A stretch of DNA of 64,000 nucleotides from CAIPVR01 sp049316905 (lineage in GTDB: Bacteria; Actinomycetota; Acidimicrobiia; Acidimicrobiales; Microtrichaceae): positions 1 through 64,000 of the forward strand of contig JBMOJH010000001.1 in the NCBI GenBank assembly GCA_049316905.1, written 5' to 3'. Under the pieces are notes generated by a model. It had not been told where the DNA came from. It searched no databases and saw only the letters and a list, made by a program, of their open reading frames with translations. Positions 51,294-59,231 of the stretch are shown here, piece after piece. The position numbers and the translations under genes are program-made. How positions within the stretch are numbered: the stretch's first letter is position 1; every line of letters begins with the position of its first letter.

Positions 51294-52548
51294 CCACCGA
51301 GCGCACGCGCGGGCGGCCCAGCACGACGCGCAGCACGGCGTGGACGTCCTCGACCGTGACGGCGTCGAGGCGGGCGAGGTGCTCGTCCACCGGGGTCACG
51401 CCGCCGCGCATCGTCTCGCCGATCCCGAGCCGGGTCATCCGGGAGGCGGTGTCCTCGAGGCCGAGCAGCAACCCGCCCCGCAGCGACCCCTTGGCCCGCG
51501 CCAGCTCGTCCTCGGTGATCCCCCGGGCGACGAGGTCCGCGATCACCGCGCCCATCACGTCCTGCACCTCGTCGACCTTGCGGGGTGAGGTCGCCACGTG
51601 GACGCTGAGCGCCCCGGCGTCCACGTGCGCCGACACCGAGGAACTGATGCCGTAGGTGAGGCCGCGCTGCTCGCGGACCTCCTGGAAGAGGCGGCTCGAC
51701 GGTCCGCCGCCGAGCAGGTGGTTCGCGATCGCGAGGGCGAACCGGCCGGGATCCGAGGCCGGCATCGTGCGCCAACCCAGTGCCAGGTGCGTCGTCTCCA
51801 CCGGCCGGTGGTCGGTCACCTCGCCCACCACGTGGTCGTCGGGCGCGGTGCGCACCGGTGCCTCGCCGGGGGCGCGGTCGCCCAGACGTGCCGACACCTG
51901 CCGGACGAGCTCGTCGTGGTCCACCTGCCCCGCGGCGGCGACCACGAGGTTCGTGGGGCAGTACCAGCGGGCCAGGAACCCGGCGACCTCCTCGCGCCCG
52001 AGGGCGCCGAGGCTCTCGCGGGTGCCGAGCACCTCCCGGCCGAGCGGGTGGCCGGGGAACAGGCCCTCGAACAGGTGGGTGACCGCCACGTCGTCGGGAT
52101 CGTCCTCGGCGGCGGCGAGCTCCTCGAGGATCACCTCGCGCTCGGCGTCGAGCTCCTCGGGACGCAGCGCCGGGGCCGAGACCACGTCGAGCAGCAACCC
52201 CGTCGCCAGGTCCGCGGCGCCGGCGGGCACGCGGGCGTAGAACGCCGTGTGCTCGTTCGCGGTGAAGGCGTTCATGTCGCCCCCGACCGCGTCGAGGTCG
52301 AGCGCGATGGAACGGGCGTCGCGCTCGGCGGTGCCCTTGAAGAGCAGGTGCTCGAGCACGTGCGACGCGCCGGCGAGCTCGTCGGGCTCGTCGCGACCGC
52401 CCACGCCCACCCAGACCGAGACCGACACCGAACGCGACGCGGGCTGCGCGTCGGTCACGACGCGCAGCCCGTTGTCGAGCACGGTCCTCCGGACGTGCTC
52501 CTCGGGCGCCGGCACGGGGCCGGCTCCGTCGGAGCGTCCGGCGGTCAC
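51271..52548 (-). CDS. M16-family zinc metallopeptidase (processing-peptidase-like)
   Basis: A 425-residue inverzincin. The zinc site is HVLEHLLFKGTAERDARSIA near residue 61 (H-x-x-E-H) with the third ligand in EEL downstream (REVILEELAAAEDDPDD near 129). The C-terminal half is the inactive partner domain (LGGGPSSRLFQEVREQRGLTYG). In actinobacteria and firmicutes this gene usually follows pnp, as here: it starts seven bases after the pnp stop. The GTG at 52548 fits the pnp spacing. It is cytoplasmic by the absence of a signal peptide. Substrate unknown. Its 3' end overlaps serB. Confidence 0.9.
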   Translation of the reverse strand: MTAGRSDGAGPVPAPEEHVRRTVLDNGLRVVTDAQPASRSVSVSVWVGVGGRDEPDELAGASHVLEHLLFKGTAERDARSIALDLDAVGGDMNAFTANEHTAFYARVPAGAADLATGLLLDVVSAPALRPEELDAEREVILEELAAAEDDPDDVAVTHLFEGLFPGHPLGREVLGTRESLGALGREEVAGFLARWYCPTNLVVAAAGQVDHDELVRQVSARLGDRAPGEAPVRTAPDDHVVGEVTDHRPVETTHLALGWRTMPASDPGRFALAIANHLLGGGPSSRLFQEVREQRGLTYGISSSVSAHVDAGALSVHVATSPRKVDEVQDVMGAVIADLVARGITEDELARAKGSLRGGLLLGLEDTASRMTRLGIGETMRGGVTPVDEHLARLDAVTVEDVHAVLRVVLGRPRVRSVVSPDGRG

Positions 52549-52555
52549 CTGCGGA

Positions 52556-55006
52556 TCACCGGCGACGACGACCGCCGCCACCACCACCGCTGGAGCGGCG
52601 CTGGCCACCGCGACCACCGCCGCCGCCACCACCACCGCCGGAGCGGGTGGACGCGGGGCCGAGGTCCCCGAACTCCTCGCGGAGCTCGGCGTCGAAGTGG
52701 TCCGAGAAGTTGAGCTCGTCGCGGTCCTCGGAGGTGGAGCCGTTGCCGCCCGACTCACGGGCACCACCGCCGCCACCACCGCCCACGGGGGCGCCATCGG
52801 CACCCACCGGCGAGAGCGAGATCTTCCCGTTCGGGTCGATGTCGTCCACCACCACGGTGATCGGGTCGCCGAGCGTGACCACGTCCTCCACCCGGTCGAT
52901 GCGCTTGCCGCCGCCGAGCTTGGAGATGTGGACCAGGCCGTCACGGCCCGGGAGGATGTTCACGAACGCACCGAACTTGGTGATGTTCACCACGCGGCCC
53001 TCGTAGGTGGCACCCACGTCGGCCGTCGGCGGGTCGAGGATGAGCTTGATCTGGCGCTCGGCCTCGGCCACGGCTCCGGAGTCCACCGCGGCGATCGACA
53101 CGATGCCCACCAGGCCGTCGTCGTCGACGGAGATGTTGGCGCCGGTCTCGCCCTGGATGGAGTTGATGACCTTCCCCTTCGGGCCGATCACCTCGCCGAT
53201 CTTGTCGGCCGGGATCTCGAAGCTGATGATCTTCGGCGCCGTCTCGTTCACCTCGGGCCGGGGCTCGGCGATGGCGGAGGTCATGACGTCGAGGATCTGG
53301 AGGCGGGCCTCCTTGGCCTGGTCGAGCGCCGCGGCCAGCACGTCGGCGGGGATGCCGTCGATCTTGGTGTCGAGCTGCAGCGCGGTGACCGCCTCGGCGG
53401 TGCCGGCGACCTTGAAGTCCATGTCGCCGTACGCGTCCTCCGCACCGAGGATGTCGGTGAGGGTGGCGTACTTGCCGTCCGCGTGCACGAGGCCCATCGC
53501 GATGCCGGCCACCGGGGCCTTGATCGGCACACCCGCGTCCATGAGCGACAGGGTGGAACCGCACACCGACGCCATCGAGGTGGAGCCGTTGGAGCTCAGC
53601 ACCTCGGAGACGAGGCGGATCGTGTAGGGGAACTCCTCGAGCGAGGGCACCACCGGGAACACCGCTCGCTCGGCGAGCGCACCGTGGCCGATCTCGCGAC
53701 GCTTCGGGCCGCGCATGAAGCCGGTCTCGCCGGTGGAGAACGGCGGGAAGTTGTAGTGGTGCAGGTACCGCTTCTTGGTGACCGGGTCGATGCCGTCGAT
53801 CATCTGGTCCATCTTCGCCATGCCGAGCGTGCAGAAGTTGAGGACCTGGGTCTCGCCCCGCTGGAACAGGCCGGTGCCGTGCGCCGTGGGGATCACGCCC
53901 ACCTCGGCCGACAGCGGCCGGAGGTCGCGCAGGCCGCGACCGTCGATGCGGGCACCGTCGTTGACGATGCGGGACCGCACGGTGGCCTTGGCGAGGGATC
54001 GGAACGCGGTCTTCAGCTGCTTCGTCAGCGCCGAGGCGGCGTCGCCCTCGTCCGAGCCGCCCTTGACGGCGGTCTCGACCAGGCCGGGCAGGGCCCGCTC
54101 GAGCACCTCGGAGCGGAGGGCGTCCTCCGCGGCGGTGCGCTCGGCCTTGTCGGCGATCGACATGACCTCGCGGATGCGCTCACCGGCGAACTGCTCCACC
54201 TCGGCGTACACCTCGGGGGCGTAGTCGACCTGGATGTCGAAGGTCATGGTCGGCTTGGGGCCGCCCACGGCGTCGACGAGCTGCCGCTGCAGCGCGATGG
54301 CGTCCTTGATCCAGCGCTTCGACTCGTCGAGCGCGGTGGCGAGGGCGGCCTCGTCCACCTTGGGGGCGCCCTCGTCGTAGTACTCGAACGACTTCTCGGT
54401 GCCGCCGGCCTCCACCATCATCACGGCGACGTCGCCGCTGTCGAGCTCACGGCCGGCGACCACGATCTCGAAGGTGGCGTCGTCGGACTCCTGGTAGGTG
54501 GGGTGCGGGATCCACTCGCCGTCCTGGCTGTAGGCCAGGCGCACGGCGCCGATCGGGCCGTCGAACGGCACGTCGGAGATCATCAGCGCCGCGGAGGCCG
54601 CATTGATGGCCAGCACGTCGTAGGGGTTCTCCTGGTCCGCGCCCATGACGGTGCCCACGATGTGGACCTCGTTGCGGAACCCGTCGGGGAACGACGGGCG
54701 CAGCGGCCGGTCGATCAGACGGCAGGTGAGGATCGCGGACTCGGGCGCACGGCCCTCCCGGCGGAAGAACGAGCCGGGGATCTTGCCCGCGGCGTACATC
54801 CGCTCCTCGATGTCCACGGTCAGCGGGAAGAAGTCGATCCCGTCGCGGACGTGCTTCGCCGCCGTGGCGGTGACGAGGATCCGGGTGTTGCCCATGCCCG
54901 CCATGACGGCGCCGCCGGCCAGTCCGGCCAGCTTCCCCGTCTCCAGGGACATGAGCTTGTCGTCGTCGCCACCGACGGTGTCGGTGACGCGTGTGGGTTC
55001 GGCCAT
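52556..55006 (-). CDS. pnp: Polyribonucleotide nucleotidyltransferase (PNPase), RGG-tailed
   Basis: An 816-residue 3'-5' exoribonuclease/polymerase. Two RNase PH-like domains (GKLAGLAGGAVMAGMGNTRI; FPPFSTGETGFMRGPKRREI and SNGSTSMASVCGSTLSLMDA) flank a helical linker; KH (GEVIGPKGKVINSIQGETGA) and S1 (YEGRVVNITKFGAFVNILPG) domains follow. The final part from about residue 750 is a low-complexity acidic linker plus Gly-rich/Arg tail (GGGGGGGRGGQRRSSGGGGG), longer than in most PNPases. The ATG at 55006 has a GGAGG ribosome-binding site. A leader of up to 180 bases separates it from rpsO. It is likely a member of the RNA degradosome. Confidence 0.93.
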   Translation of the reverse strand: MAEPTRVTDTVGGDDDKLMSLETGKLAGLAGGAVMAGMGNTRILVTATAAKHVRDGIDFFPLTVDIEERMYAAGKIPGSFFRREGRAPESAILTCRLIDRPLRPSFPDGFRNEVHIVGTVMGADQENPYDVLAINAASAALMISDVPFDGPIGAVRLAYSQDGEWIPHPTYQESDDATFEIVVAGRELDSGDVAVMMVEAGGTEKSFEYYDEGAPKVDEAALATALDESKRWIKDAIALQRQLVDAVGGPKPTMTFDIQVDYAPEVYAEVEQFAGERIREVMSIADKAERTAAEDALRSEVLERALPGLVETAVKGGSDEGDAASALTKQLKTAFRSLAKATVRSRIVNDGARIDGRGLRDLRPLSAEVGVIPTAHGTGLFQRGETQVLNFCTLGMAKMDQMIDGIDPVTKKRYLHHYNFPPFSTGETGFMRGPKRREIGHGALAERAVFPVVPSLEEFPYTIRLVSEVLSSNGSTSMASVCGSTLSLMDAGVPIKAPVAGIAMGLVHADGKYATLTDILGAEDAYGDMDFKVAGTAEAVTALQLDTKIDGIPADVLAAALDQAKEARLQILDVMTSAIAEPRPEVNETAPKIISFEIPADKIGEVIGPKGKVINSIQGETGANISVDDDGLVGIVSIAAVDSGAVAEAERQIKLILDPPTADVGATYEGRVVNITKFGAFVNILPGRDGLVHISKLGGGKRIDRVEDVVTLGDPITVVVDDIDPNGKISLSPVGADGAPVGGGGGGGARESGGNGSTSEDRDELNFSDHFDAELREEFGDLGPASTRSGGGGGGGGGRGGQRRSSGGGGGGRRRR

Positions 55007-55188
55007 GTGTGGCCCTCCTCCGGCCCGCGCAAGGGCCAGTCGGGCGGCAGGCCGGTTCCCAGTGGTCGAACCCCGGCCGCGCACCCGGGAGACGGGGGGC
55101 CGGACTCCGGCGACCGGTAACCGACCGATCTGCCGCGTGGTTGTTCCGACCACCCTACCCGAGGGGCAGGGTCAGGGTGTGCAGCCGC

Positions 55189-55470
55189 TCAGCGGCGGAG
55201 GCCCAGCTCCGCGATCAGCGAGCGGTAGCGCTCCACGTCGTTGTCCTTCAGGTAGTCGAGGAAACGACGGCGCTTGCCGACCAGCATGAGGAGGCCGCGA
55301 CGGCTGTGGTGGTCCTTCTTGTGGAGCTTCAGGTGCTCCGTGAGGTGGTTGATGCGGTCGGTCAGCAGGGCGATCTGGACCTCGGGGGACCCGGTGTCGC
55401 TCTCGTGCTGACGGAACTTCGCCATCGTGTCGCTCTTCGGCGGCAGGTTCGTGGGCTGACGGTTGCCCAT
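55189..55470 (-). CDS. rpsO: 30S ribosomal protein S15
   Basis: A 93-residue S15. FRQHESDTGSPEVQIALLTD and HKKDHHSRRGLLMLVGKRRR, then RFLDYLKDNDVERYRSLIAE are diagnostic. The ATG at 55470 has a GGAG ribosome-binding site and gives a length close to the usual 89. An internal ATG (55425) would cut it to 78 and remove part of helix 1. The first 15 residues (MGNRQPTNLPPKSDT) are unlike the usual LTTEEK-type start. It lies between ribF and pnp, the conserved order, although a hydrolase gene separates it from ribF. Confidence 0.93.
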   Translation of the reverse strand: MGNRQPTNLPPKSDTMAKFRQHESDTGSPEVQIALLTDRINHLTEHLKLHKKDHHSRRGLLMLVGKRRRFLDYLKDNDVERYRSLIAELGLRR

Positions 55471-55625
55471 GGTGGTCTCCTCGGTGGGTGTCGGACCCGG
55501 CTCCCCGACCCGTCGGACCCCGTGGGGTCCGCGCAGCCGGGAGCGGTACCCGGCGGCCGCCGGGCCCGGAGAAGGTAGCAGTCCCGGCGCGCGCCCCACC
55601 AGCAGCGACCGCGCCGCGGGCGGCC

Positions 55626-56714
55626 TCAGCCGGCGACGGTCTCGGTCCGCCAGCGGTACTTCGGACGCCGGTGCCGACCGACGACCTTCCGGCGGGCGTC
55701 CGCCGGCGAGAGGAAGAACACCCGCGCCTCGGGGTCGTAGCAGTAGCGCTCCACGTCCTCGAGGGTCGGCTCCCGGCGGCGCAGGCCGGCGGCGCGCAGC
55801 GACCGGCGGATGCCCTCGCCGAGGGGTCCGGCGAGCAGTTGCGCCATGATCGCCGGCAGGGTCTCCGGGTCCCGCAGCAGCCAGGAGTGCCCCGCCCGGT
55901 CCACCGTGACGAGCGTGCCGTCGGTACGGCGCACCGCGTCGCGGGCGGTGCGGTGCGGCACCGCCACGTCCCAGGCGCCGTGGATCGCGATCACCGGCAC
56001 GTCGTGGTCGGCCAGGTCGTTGAGCGCGTACCGGCTCGATCGGGTCCGCAGGATCGACATCATCGGACCGAGCAGACGCCACGGCTGGACCACGTGGCCG
56101 GCGACGGTCGGCACGACCAGCCGCAGCAGCTTGGCCGCCTGGCGGGGGTCGCTGAAGGTGGGCATGACCGACACCGAGTCGACCACCAGCACCGCGCCGA
56201 TCGCCGCGAGCAGCGGCGGCGACACGCGGAACAGGTACACGAGGCGGTCCCAGGTGTCGCCGACGATCGCGTCGATCAGGATCACCGCCATCACCCGGTC
56301 GGGCCACTTCGCCCCGAGCCGCGCCGCGAGCTGGCCGCCCATGGAGTGCCCGGCGAGCACGAACCGCTCGATGCCGAGCTCGTCGATGGCCCGGCCCAGC
56401 AGGTCGGCGTAGTCGTTGATGTCCTGGCCCGACAGCGGCAGGCCCTGGGTGGCGCCGTGCCCGGCTGTGTCGATCGCGATCACCCGGAAGCCCATGCTCA
56501 CGAGCCGCGAGAGCGACTGGGCGTACAGGAAGCCCTCGGCGGAGAAGCCGTGGACCACCACGAGGGGCACGCCCCGGCCGGCCACGGTGATACCGATCTG
56601 GTGCCCGTCGGACAGCACGATCTGGTGACGGGCGAGACGTGGGGCCTCGACCGCGCCGACGGCCGGCGGCTCGTCGAGGACCGGGCCCTCGATCGGCTCG
56701 ACGACCTGGCTCAT
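55626..56714 (-). CDS. Alpha/beta hydrolase (epoxide hydrolase/lipase-like)
   Basis: A 362-residue hydrolase. The oxyanion region is VVHGFSAEGFLYA, the nucleophile elbow LAGHSMGGQLAARLG near residue 124, and a C-terminal His in AGHSWLLRDP near 279. The last 60 residues (AGLRRREPTLEDVERYCYDP) are an extension past the fold. Hydrophobic stretches near the middle may be a lid or membrane contact. The ATG at 56714 overlaps the stop of an 18-codon leader ORF (ATGA) and has no ribosome-binding site of its own. It is inserted between ribF and rpsO. Substrate unknown. Confidence 0.8.
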   Translation of the reverse strand: MSQVVEPIEGPVLDEPPAVGAVEAPRLARHQIVLSDGHQIGITVAGRGVPLVVVHGFSAEGFLYAQSLSRLVSMGFRVIAIDTAGHGATQGLPLSGQDINDYADLLGRAIDELGIERFVLAGHSMGGQLAARLGAKWPDRVMAVILIDAIVGDTWDRLVYLFRVSPPLLAAIGAVLVVDSVSVMPTFSDPRQAAKLLRLVVPTVAGHVVQPWRLLGPMMSILRTRSSRYALNDLADHDVPVIAIHGAWDVAVPHRTARDAVRRTDGTLVTVDRAGHSWLLRDPETLPAIMAQLLAGPLGEGIRRSLRAAGLRRREPTLEDVERYCYDPEARVFFLSPADARRKVVGRHRRPKYRWRTETVAG

Positions 56715-56767
56715 CGGCCCCGCCCGGTCGCCGCGACCGCTGCCGGCCGACGTCGATTCCCGTTCAT
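56711..56767 (-). CDS. Possible leaderless leader peptide of the hydrolase gene (18 codons)
   Basis: An ATG at 56767, six bases after TACGGT, opens an 18-codon frame (MNGNRRRPAAVAATGRGR) whose TGA overlaps the hydrolase ATG by four bases (ATGA). The peptide is Arg- and Ala-rich. The hydrolase has no ribosome-binding site, so its translation may rely on coupling to this frame. No homologue known; translation not shown. Confidence 0.4.
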   Translation of the reverse strand: MNGNRRRPAAVAATGRGR

Positions 56768-56773
56768 GACCTC

Positions 56774-56779
56774 ACCGTA
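56774..56779 (-). promoter_or_regulatory. -10 element (TACGGT) for the leader ORF and hydrolase
   Basis: TACGGT lies six bases upstream of the leader ATG (56767) and 59 bases upstream of the hydrolase start. Confidence 0.45.
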
Positions 56780-56811
56780 CCGGGGCGGGAGGCCGTCCAC
56801 CCCGATCCCGG

Positions 56812-57774
56812 CTACACCCCGAGCAGGTGGGCGGCCTCGTCGCAGTCGCGGCGGAGCTGGACGGTCAGCTCCTCGACCGAGGCGAACCGGGCGTCGGGGC
56901 GGATCCGGTGGAGGAAGCGCACGGCCACGTCCTCGCCGTAGAGGTCGCCGGAGAAGTCCAGCGCGTGCACCTCGAGCAGGGTGACCGCGCGGTCGTCGTA
57001 GAACGTCGGCCGCTTGCCCACGTAGATCGCCGAGGGCAGCACGGCCGGCTCGCTCCCCGGGGGGCGGACGAGCTCACCCGCGTAGATGCCGTCGGCCGGC
57101 ATCAGCATCTCGTCGCCGATCGCCACGTTCGCGGTCGGGAACCCGAGCTCGCGACCACGACGGTCCCCCGGCACCACCGGCCCGCGCATCTCGTGCGGGC
57201 GCCCGAGCATCGCATTGGCGTCCGCGAGGCGCCCCTCGTGCAGCGCCCGTCGGATCGCGGTGGACGAGACCTGCTCGTCGTCGCGGGCCGCCCGCCCGTC
57301 GGGCCCCACGAGCCGGTGCCCGGTCACGCTGAAGCCGTGCACGGCCCCCATCTCCCGGAGCAGCTCGACGTTGCCGGTCCGGCGGTGGCCGAAGTGGAAG
57401 TCCTCCCCCACCACCACCTCACGCGCCCGTAGGCAGTCGACGAGCGTGTCGAGCACGAACTCGGCCGCGGATTCCCGGGAACGCTCCTCGTCGAAGTGGA
57501 TGACCACCGCGATGTCCACGCCCGTGCCGCGCAGCAGTTCGAGCTTCTGGTCGAGGTCCGTGAGCAGCAGCGGGGCGCTCTCCGGGCGGATCACCTGGGC
57601 CGGGTGCCGGTCGAAGGTGACCACCGCGGAACGGCGGCCCTCGGCCCGGGCGCGGGCCACCACCTCACCGATGACGGTGCGGTGGCCGAGGTGCACGCCG
57701 TCGTAGGCCCCGATGGTCACCACCGACCCCTCGTCCGGGCGGGGGCACTCCGACTCGCTGCGCACGACCTGCAC
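56812..57774 (-). CDS. ribF: Bifunctional riboflavin kinase/FMN adenylyltransferase RibF
   Basis: A 320-residue enzyme that turns riboflavin into FMN and FAD. The N-terminal adenylyltransferase domain has VTIGAYDGVHLGHRTVIGEV near residue 19 and GEDFHFGHRRTGNVELL near 120, and SSTAIRRALHEG marks its end. The C-terminal kinase domain has GRELGFPTANVAI near 208, DGIYAGELV, and LEVHALDFSGDLYGEDVAVR. Length is normal. The GTG start at 57774 has TAGGGT six bases upstream. The genes truB and ribF are adjacent in the usual translation-gene cluster. Confidence 0.93.
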   Translation of the reverse strand: MQVVRSESECPRPDEGSVVTIGAYDGVHLGHRTVIGEVVARARAEGRRSAVVTFDRHPAQVIRPESAPLLLTDLDQKLELLRGTGVDIAVVIHFDEERSRESAAEFVLDTLVDCLRAREVVVGEDFHFGHRRTGNVELLREMGAVHGFSVTGHRLVGPDGRAARDDEQVSSTAIRRALHEGRLADANAMLGRPHEMRGPVVPGDRRGRELGFPTANVAIGDEMLMPADGIYAGELVRPPGSEPAVLPSAIYVGKRPTFYDDRAVTLLEVHALDFSGDLYGEDVAVRFLHRIRPDARFASVEELTVQLRRDCDEAAHLLGV

Positions 57775-57780
57775 GGCCGG

Positions 57781-57786
57781 ACCCTA
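57781..57786 (-). promoter_or_regulatory. -10 element (TAGGGT) for leaderless ribF transcript
   Basis: TAGGGT lies six bases upstream of the ribF GTG (57774), in the 68-base gap after truB. A 12-base string cccatgtgacac in this gap (57807-57818) recurs at 59252-59263. Confidence 0.45.
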
Positions 57787-57842
57787 CCGGCGCCGGCCGC
57801 GGGATCCCCATGTGACACCGGGCCGGAACGCCCGGCCGCGGC

Positions 57843-58721
57843 TCAGCCGGCGGGGTCGAGCACCAGCGCGGGCTTCACCCGGTCCGCCCGTTGCCGCTGG
57901 TACACGGCCAGCAGGGCGCCGGCCCCGTCGGTGACCGCCCACGGGCCCTCGCCCTCCACACCGAGGCGGTCGGGCGCGAGGGGTCGGCCGTGGCGCACCT
58001 CGGCCGCGATGGCGCCGTCGACCGACACCGCCGGCAGCACCCGGGTGACCGTCGCGGGATCGAGCACCTGCAGGTGCTCGAGGTCGGTGGCCTCGTCGAC
58101 CGACCACGGGCCCACCGCCGTGCGCCGCAACCCGGTCAGGTGGGCGCCACCGCCGAGCGCGCGACCGAGGTCCGCTGCGAGGACGCGGACGTACGTCCCC
58201 GACGAGCACCCCACCGTGGCGGTGAGCACCATCGGGTCCGCGGTCCGGCGGACGTCGAAGGTGTGGACCGTCACGGGTCGGGGTGCCCGTTCGACCTCCT
58301 TGCCCTCACGGGCGAGCTGGTGCAGTCGCCGGCCGTCGACCTTGATCGCGGAGACCATCGGCGGAACCTGCTCGATGGGCCCGGTCAGCCCGGCCACCGC
58401 CGCCGCGAGCGAGTCGTCGTCGGGCGGCTCCATGGCGTGGGTGACGGTGACCTCGCCGTCGGCATCGAGCGAATCGGTCTCCACGCCGAGGCGGATCTCC
58501 GCCTCGTAGGTCTTGTCGAGCCCGGAGAGGAAGGTCAGAAGGCGGGTGGACCGGCCCACCCCGAGCACCAGCAGCCCGGTGGCCATCGGGTCCAGCGTGC
58601 CCGCGTGCCCCACCTTCCTCGTGCCGAGCAGGCCCCGGCTCCGGGCGACCACGTCATGGCTGGTCCAGGTGGCCGGCTTGTCCACCAGGCAGAGCCCGTT
58701 CGGTGCGGGCGGCTCGCTCAT
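57843..58721 (-). CDS. truB: tRNA pseudouridine(55) synthase TruB
   Basis: A 292-residue pseudouridine synthase for U55 of the tRNA T-loop. It starts GLCLVDKPATWTSHDVVARS; the catalytic Asp is in GHAGTLDPMATGLLVLGVGR near residue 43, and YEAEIRLGVETDSLDADGE follows. MVSAIKVDGRRLHQLAREGKEVER and SGTYVRVLAADLG are typical. The C-terminal end has a small PUA-like extension. The ATG at 58721 overlaps the rbfA stop by four bases (ATGA). Both genes follow infB in the conserved order. Confidence 0.94.
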   Translation of the reverse strand: MSEPPAPNGLCLVDKPATWTSHDVVARSRGLLGTRKVGHAGTLDPMATGLLVLGVGRSTRLLTFLSGLDKTYEAEIRLGVETDSLDADGEVTVTHAMEPPDDDSLAAAVAGLTGPIEQVPPMVSAIKVDGRRLHQLAREGKEVERAPRPVTVHTFDVRRTADPMVLTATVGCSSGTYVRVLAADLGRALGGGAHLTGLRRTAVGPWSVDEATDLEHLQVLDPATVTRVLPAVSVDGAIAAEVRHGRPLAPDRLGVEGEGPWAVTDGAGALLAVYQRQRADRVKPALVLDPAG

Positions 58722-59170
58722 CCGTCGCGGTCGGGAGCGGCGCCACGGTCGCCCGCGACCGGGTCGGCGCCGTCGCCCGGGCGCTTCCCCTCCCCCTCGC
58801 CGAGGTCCCGGAGGATCTCCTCCACCCGCAGGGCCGAGGTGAGGACCTCGTCGGGCCGGAACTCGATCTGGGGCGTGCGGCGGGCGCGCACCTCTCGGTT
58901 GACCACCTGCTGGACCGGCCATCGCAGCTCCTCGAGAGCCTCCGACACCTCCTCCAGGCGACCGTCGGCCTCGGCCTGCAGGGCGGAGTACCAGACCGTG
59001 GCGTGCTCGAGCGAGGGGTCCACCGTCGCCCCGGTGACCGTGACGAGGTCGAGGCGCTCGTCGCCGATCCGCTCGAGCTCGGACGCAACCACCTCCCGGA
59101 CGAGCTCTCCCACCCGGTCGGTCCGGCTGAAGGGGCGGGGGGCGGGTCGTCCGCCACGGCGTCGGGCCAT
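58718..59170 (-). CDS. rbfA: Ribosome-binding factor A
   Basis: A 150-residue KH-type protein needed to mature 16S rRNA. The N-terminal RTDRVGELVREVVASELERI and EHATVWYSAL (second strand), with VRARRTPQIEFRPDE, are typical of RbfA. The last 35 residues are a charged tail past the fold. The ATG at 59170 has TAGGAC, an imperfect -10, six bases upstream. It is coupled to truB (ATGA). Here it is separated from infB by two genes on the other strand. Confidence 0.92.
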   Translation of the reverse strand: MARRRGGRPAPRPFSRTDRVGELVREVVASELERIGDERLDLVTVTGATVDPSLEHATVWYSALQAEADGRLEEVSEALEELRWPVQQVVNREVRARRTPQIEFRPDEVLTSALRVEEILRDLGEGEGKRPGDGADPVAGDRGAAPDRDG

Positions 59171-59176
59171 GGACCC

Positions 59177-59182
59177 GTCCTA
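59177..59182 (-). promoter_or_regulatory. Candidate -10 element (TAGGAC) for leaderless rbfA transcript
   Basis: TAGGAC lies six bases upstream of the rbfA ATG (59170). It lacks the final T of TANNNT, so it is weaker than the others. Confidence 0.3.
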
Positions 59183-59231
59183 CCACGCCGGGACGGGCAA
59201 TCCTTCCCGGTTCGCGCCAGACCTCCGTGCG

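Noticed and set aside
55007..55188. A tRNA-like T-arm (ggttc...gaacc) in the pnp leader
   Set aside because: Only a 5-bp stem with a 9-base loop is present, without acceptor, D or anticodon arms. No tRNA gene was found anywhere in the window.
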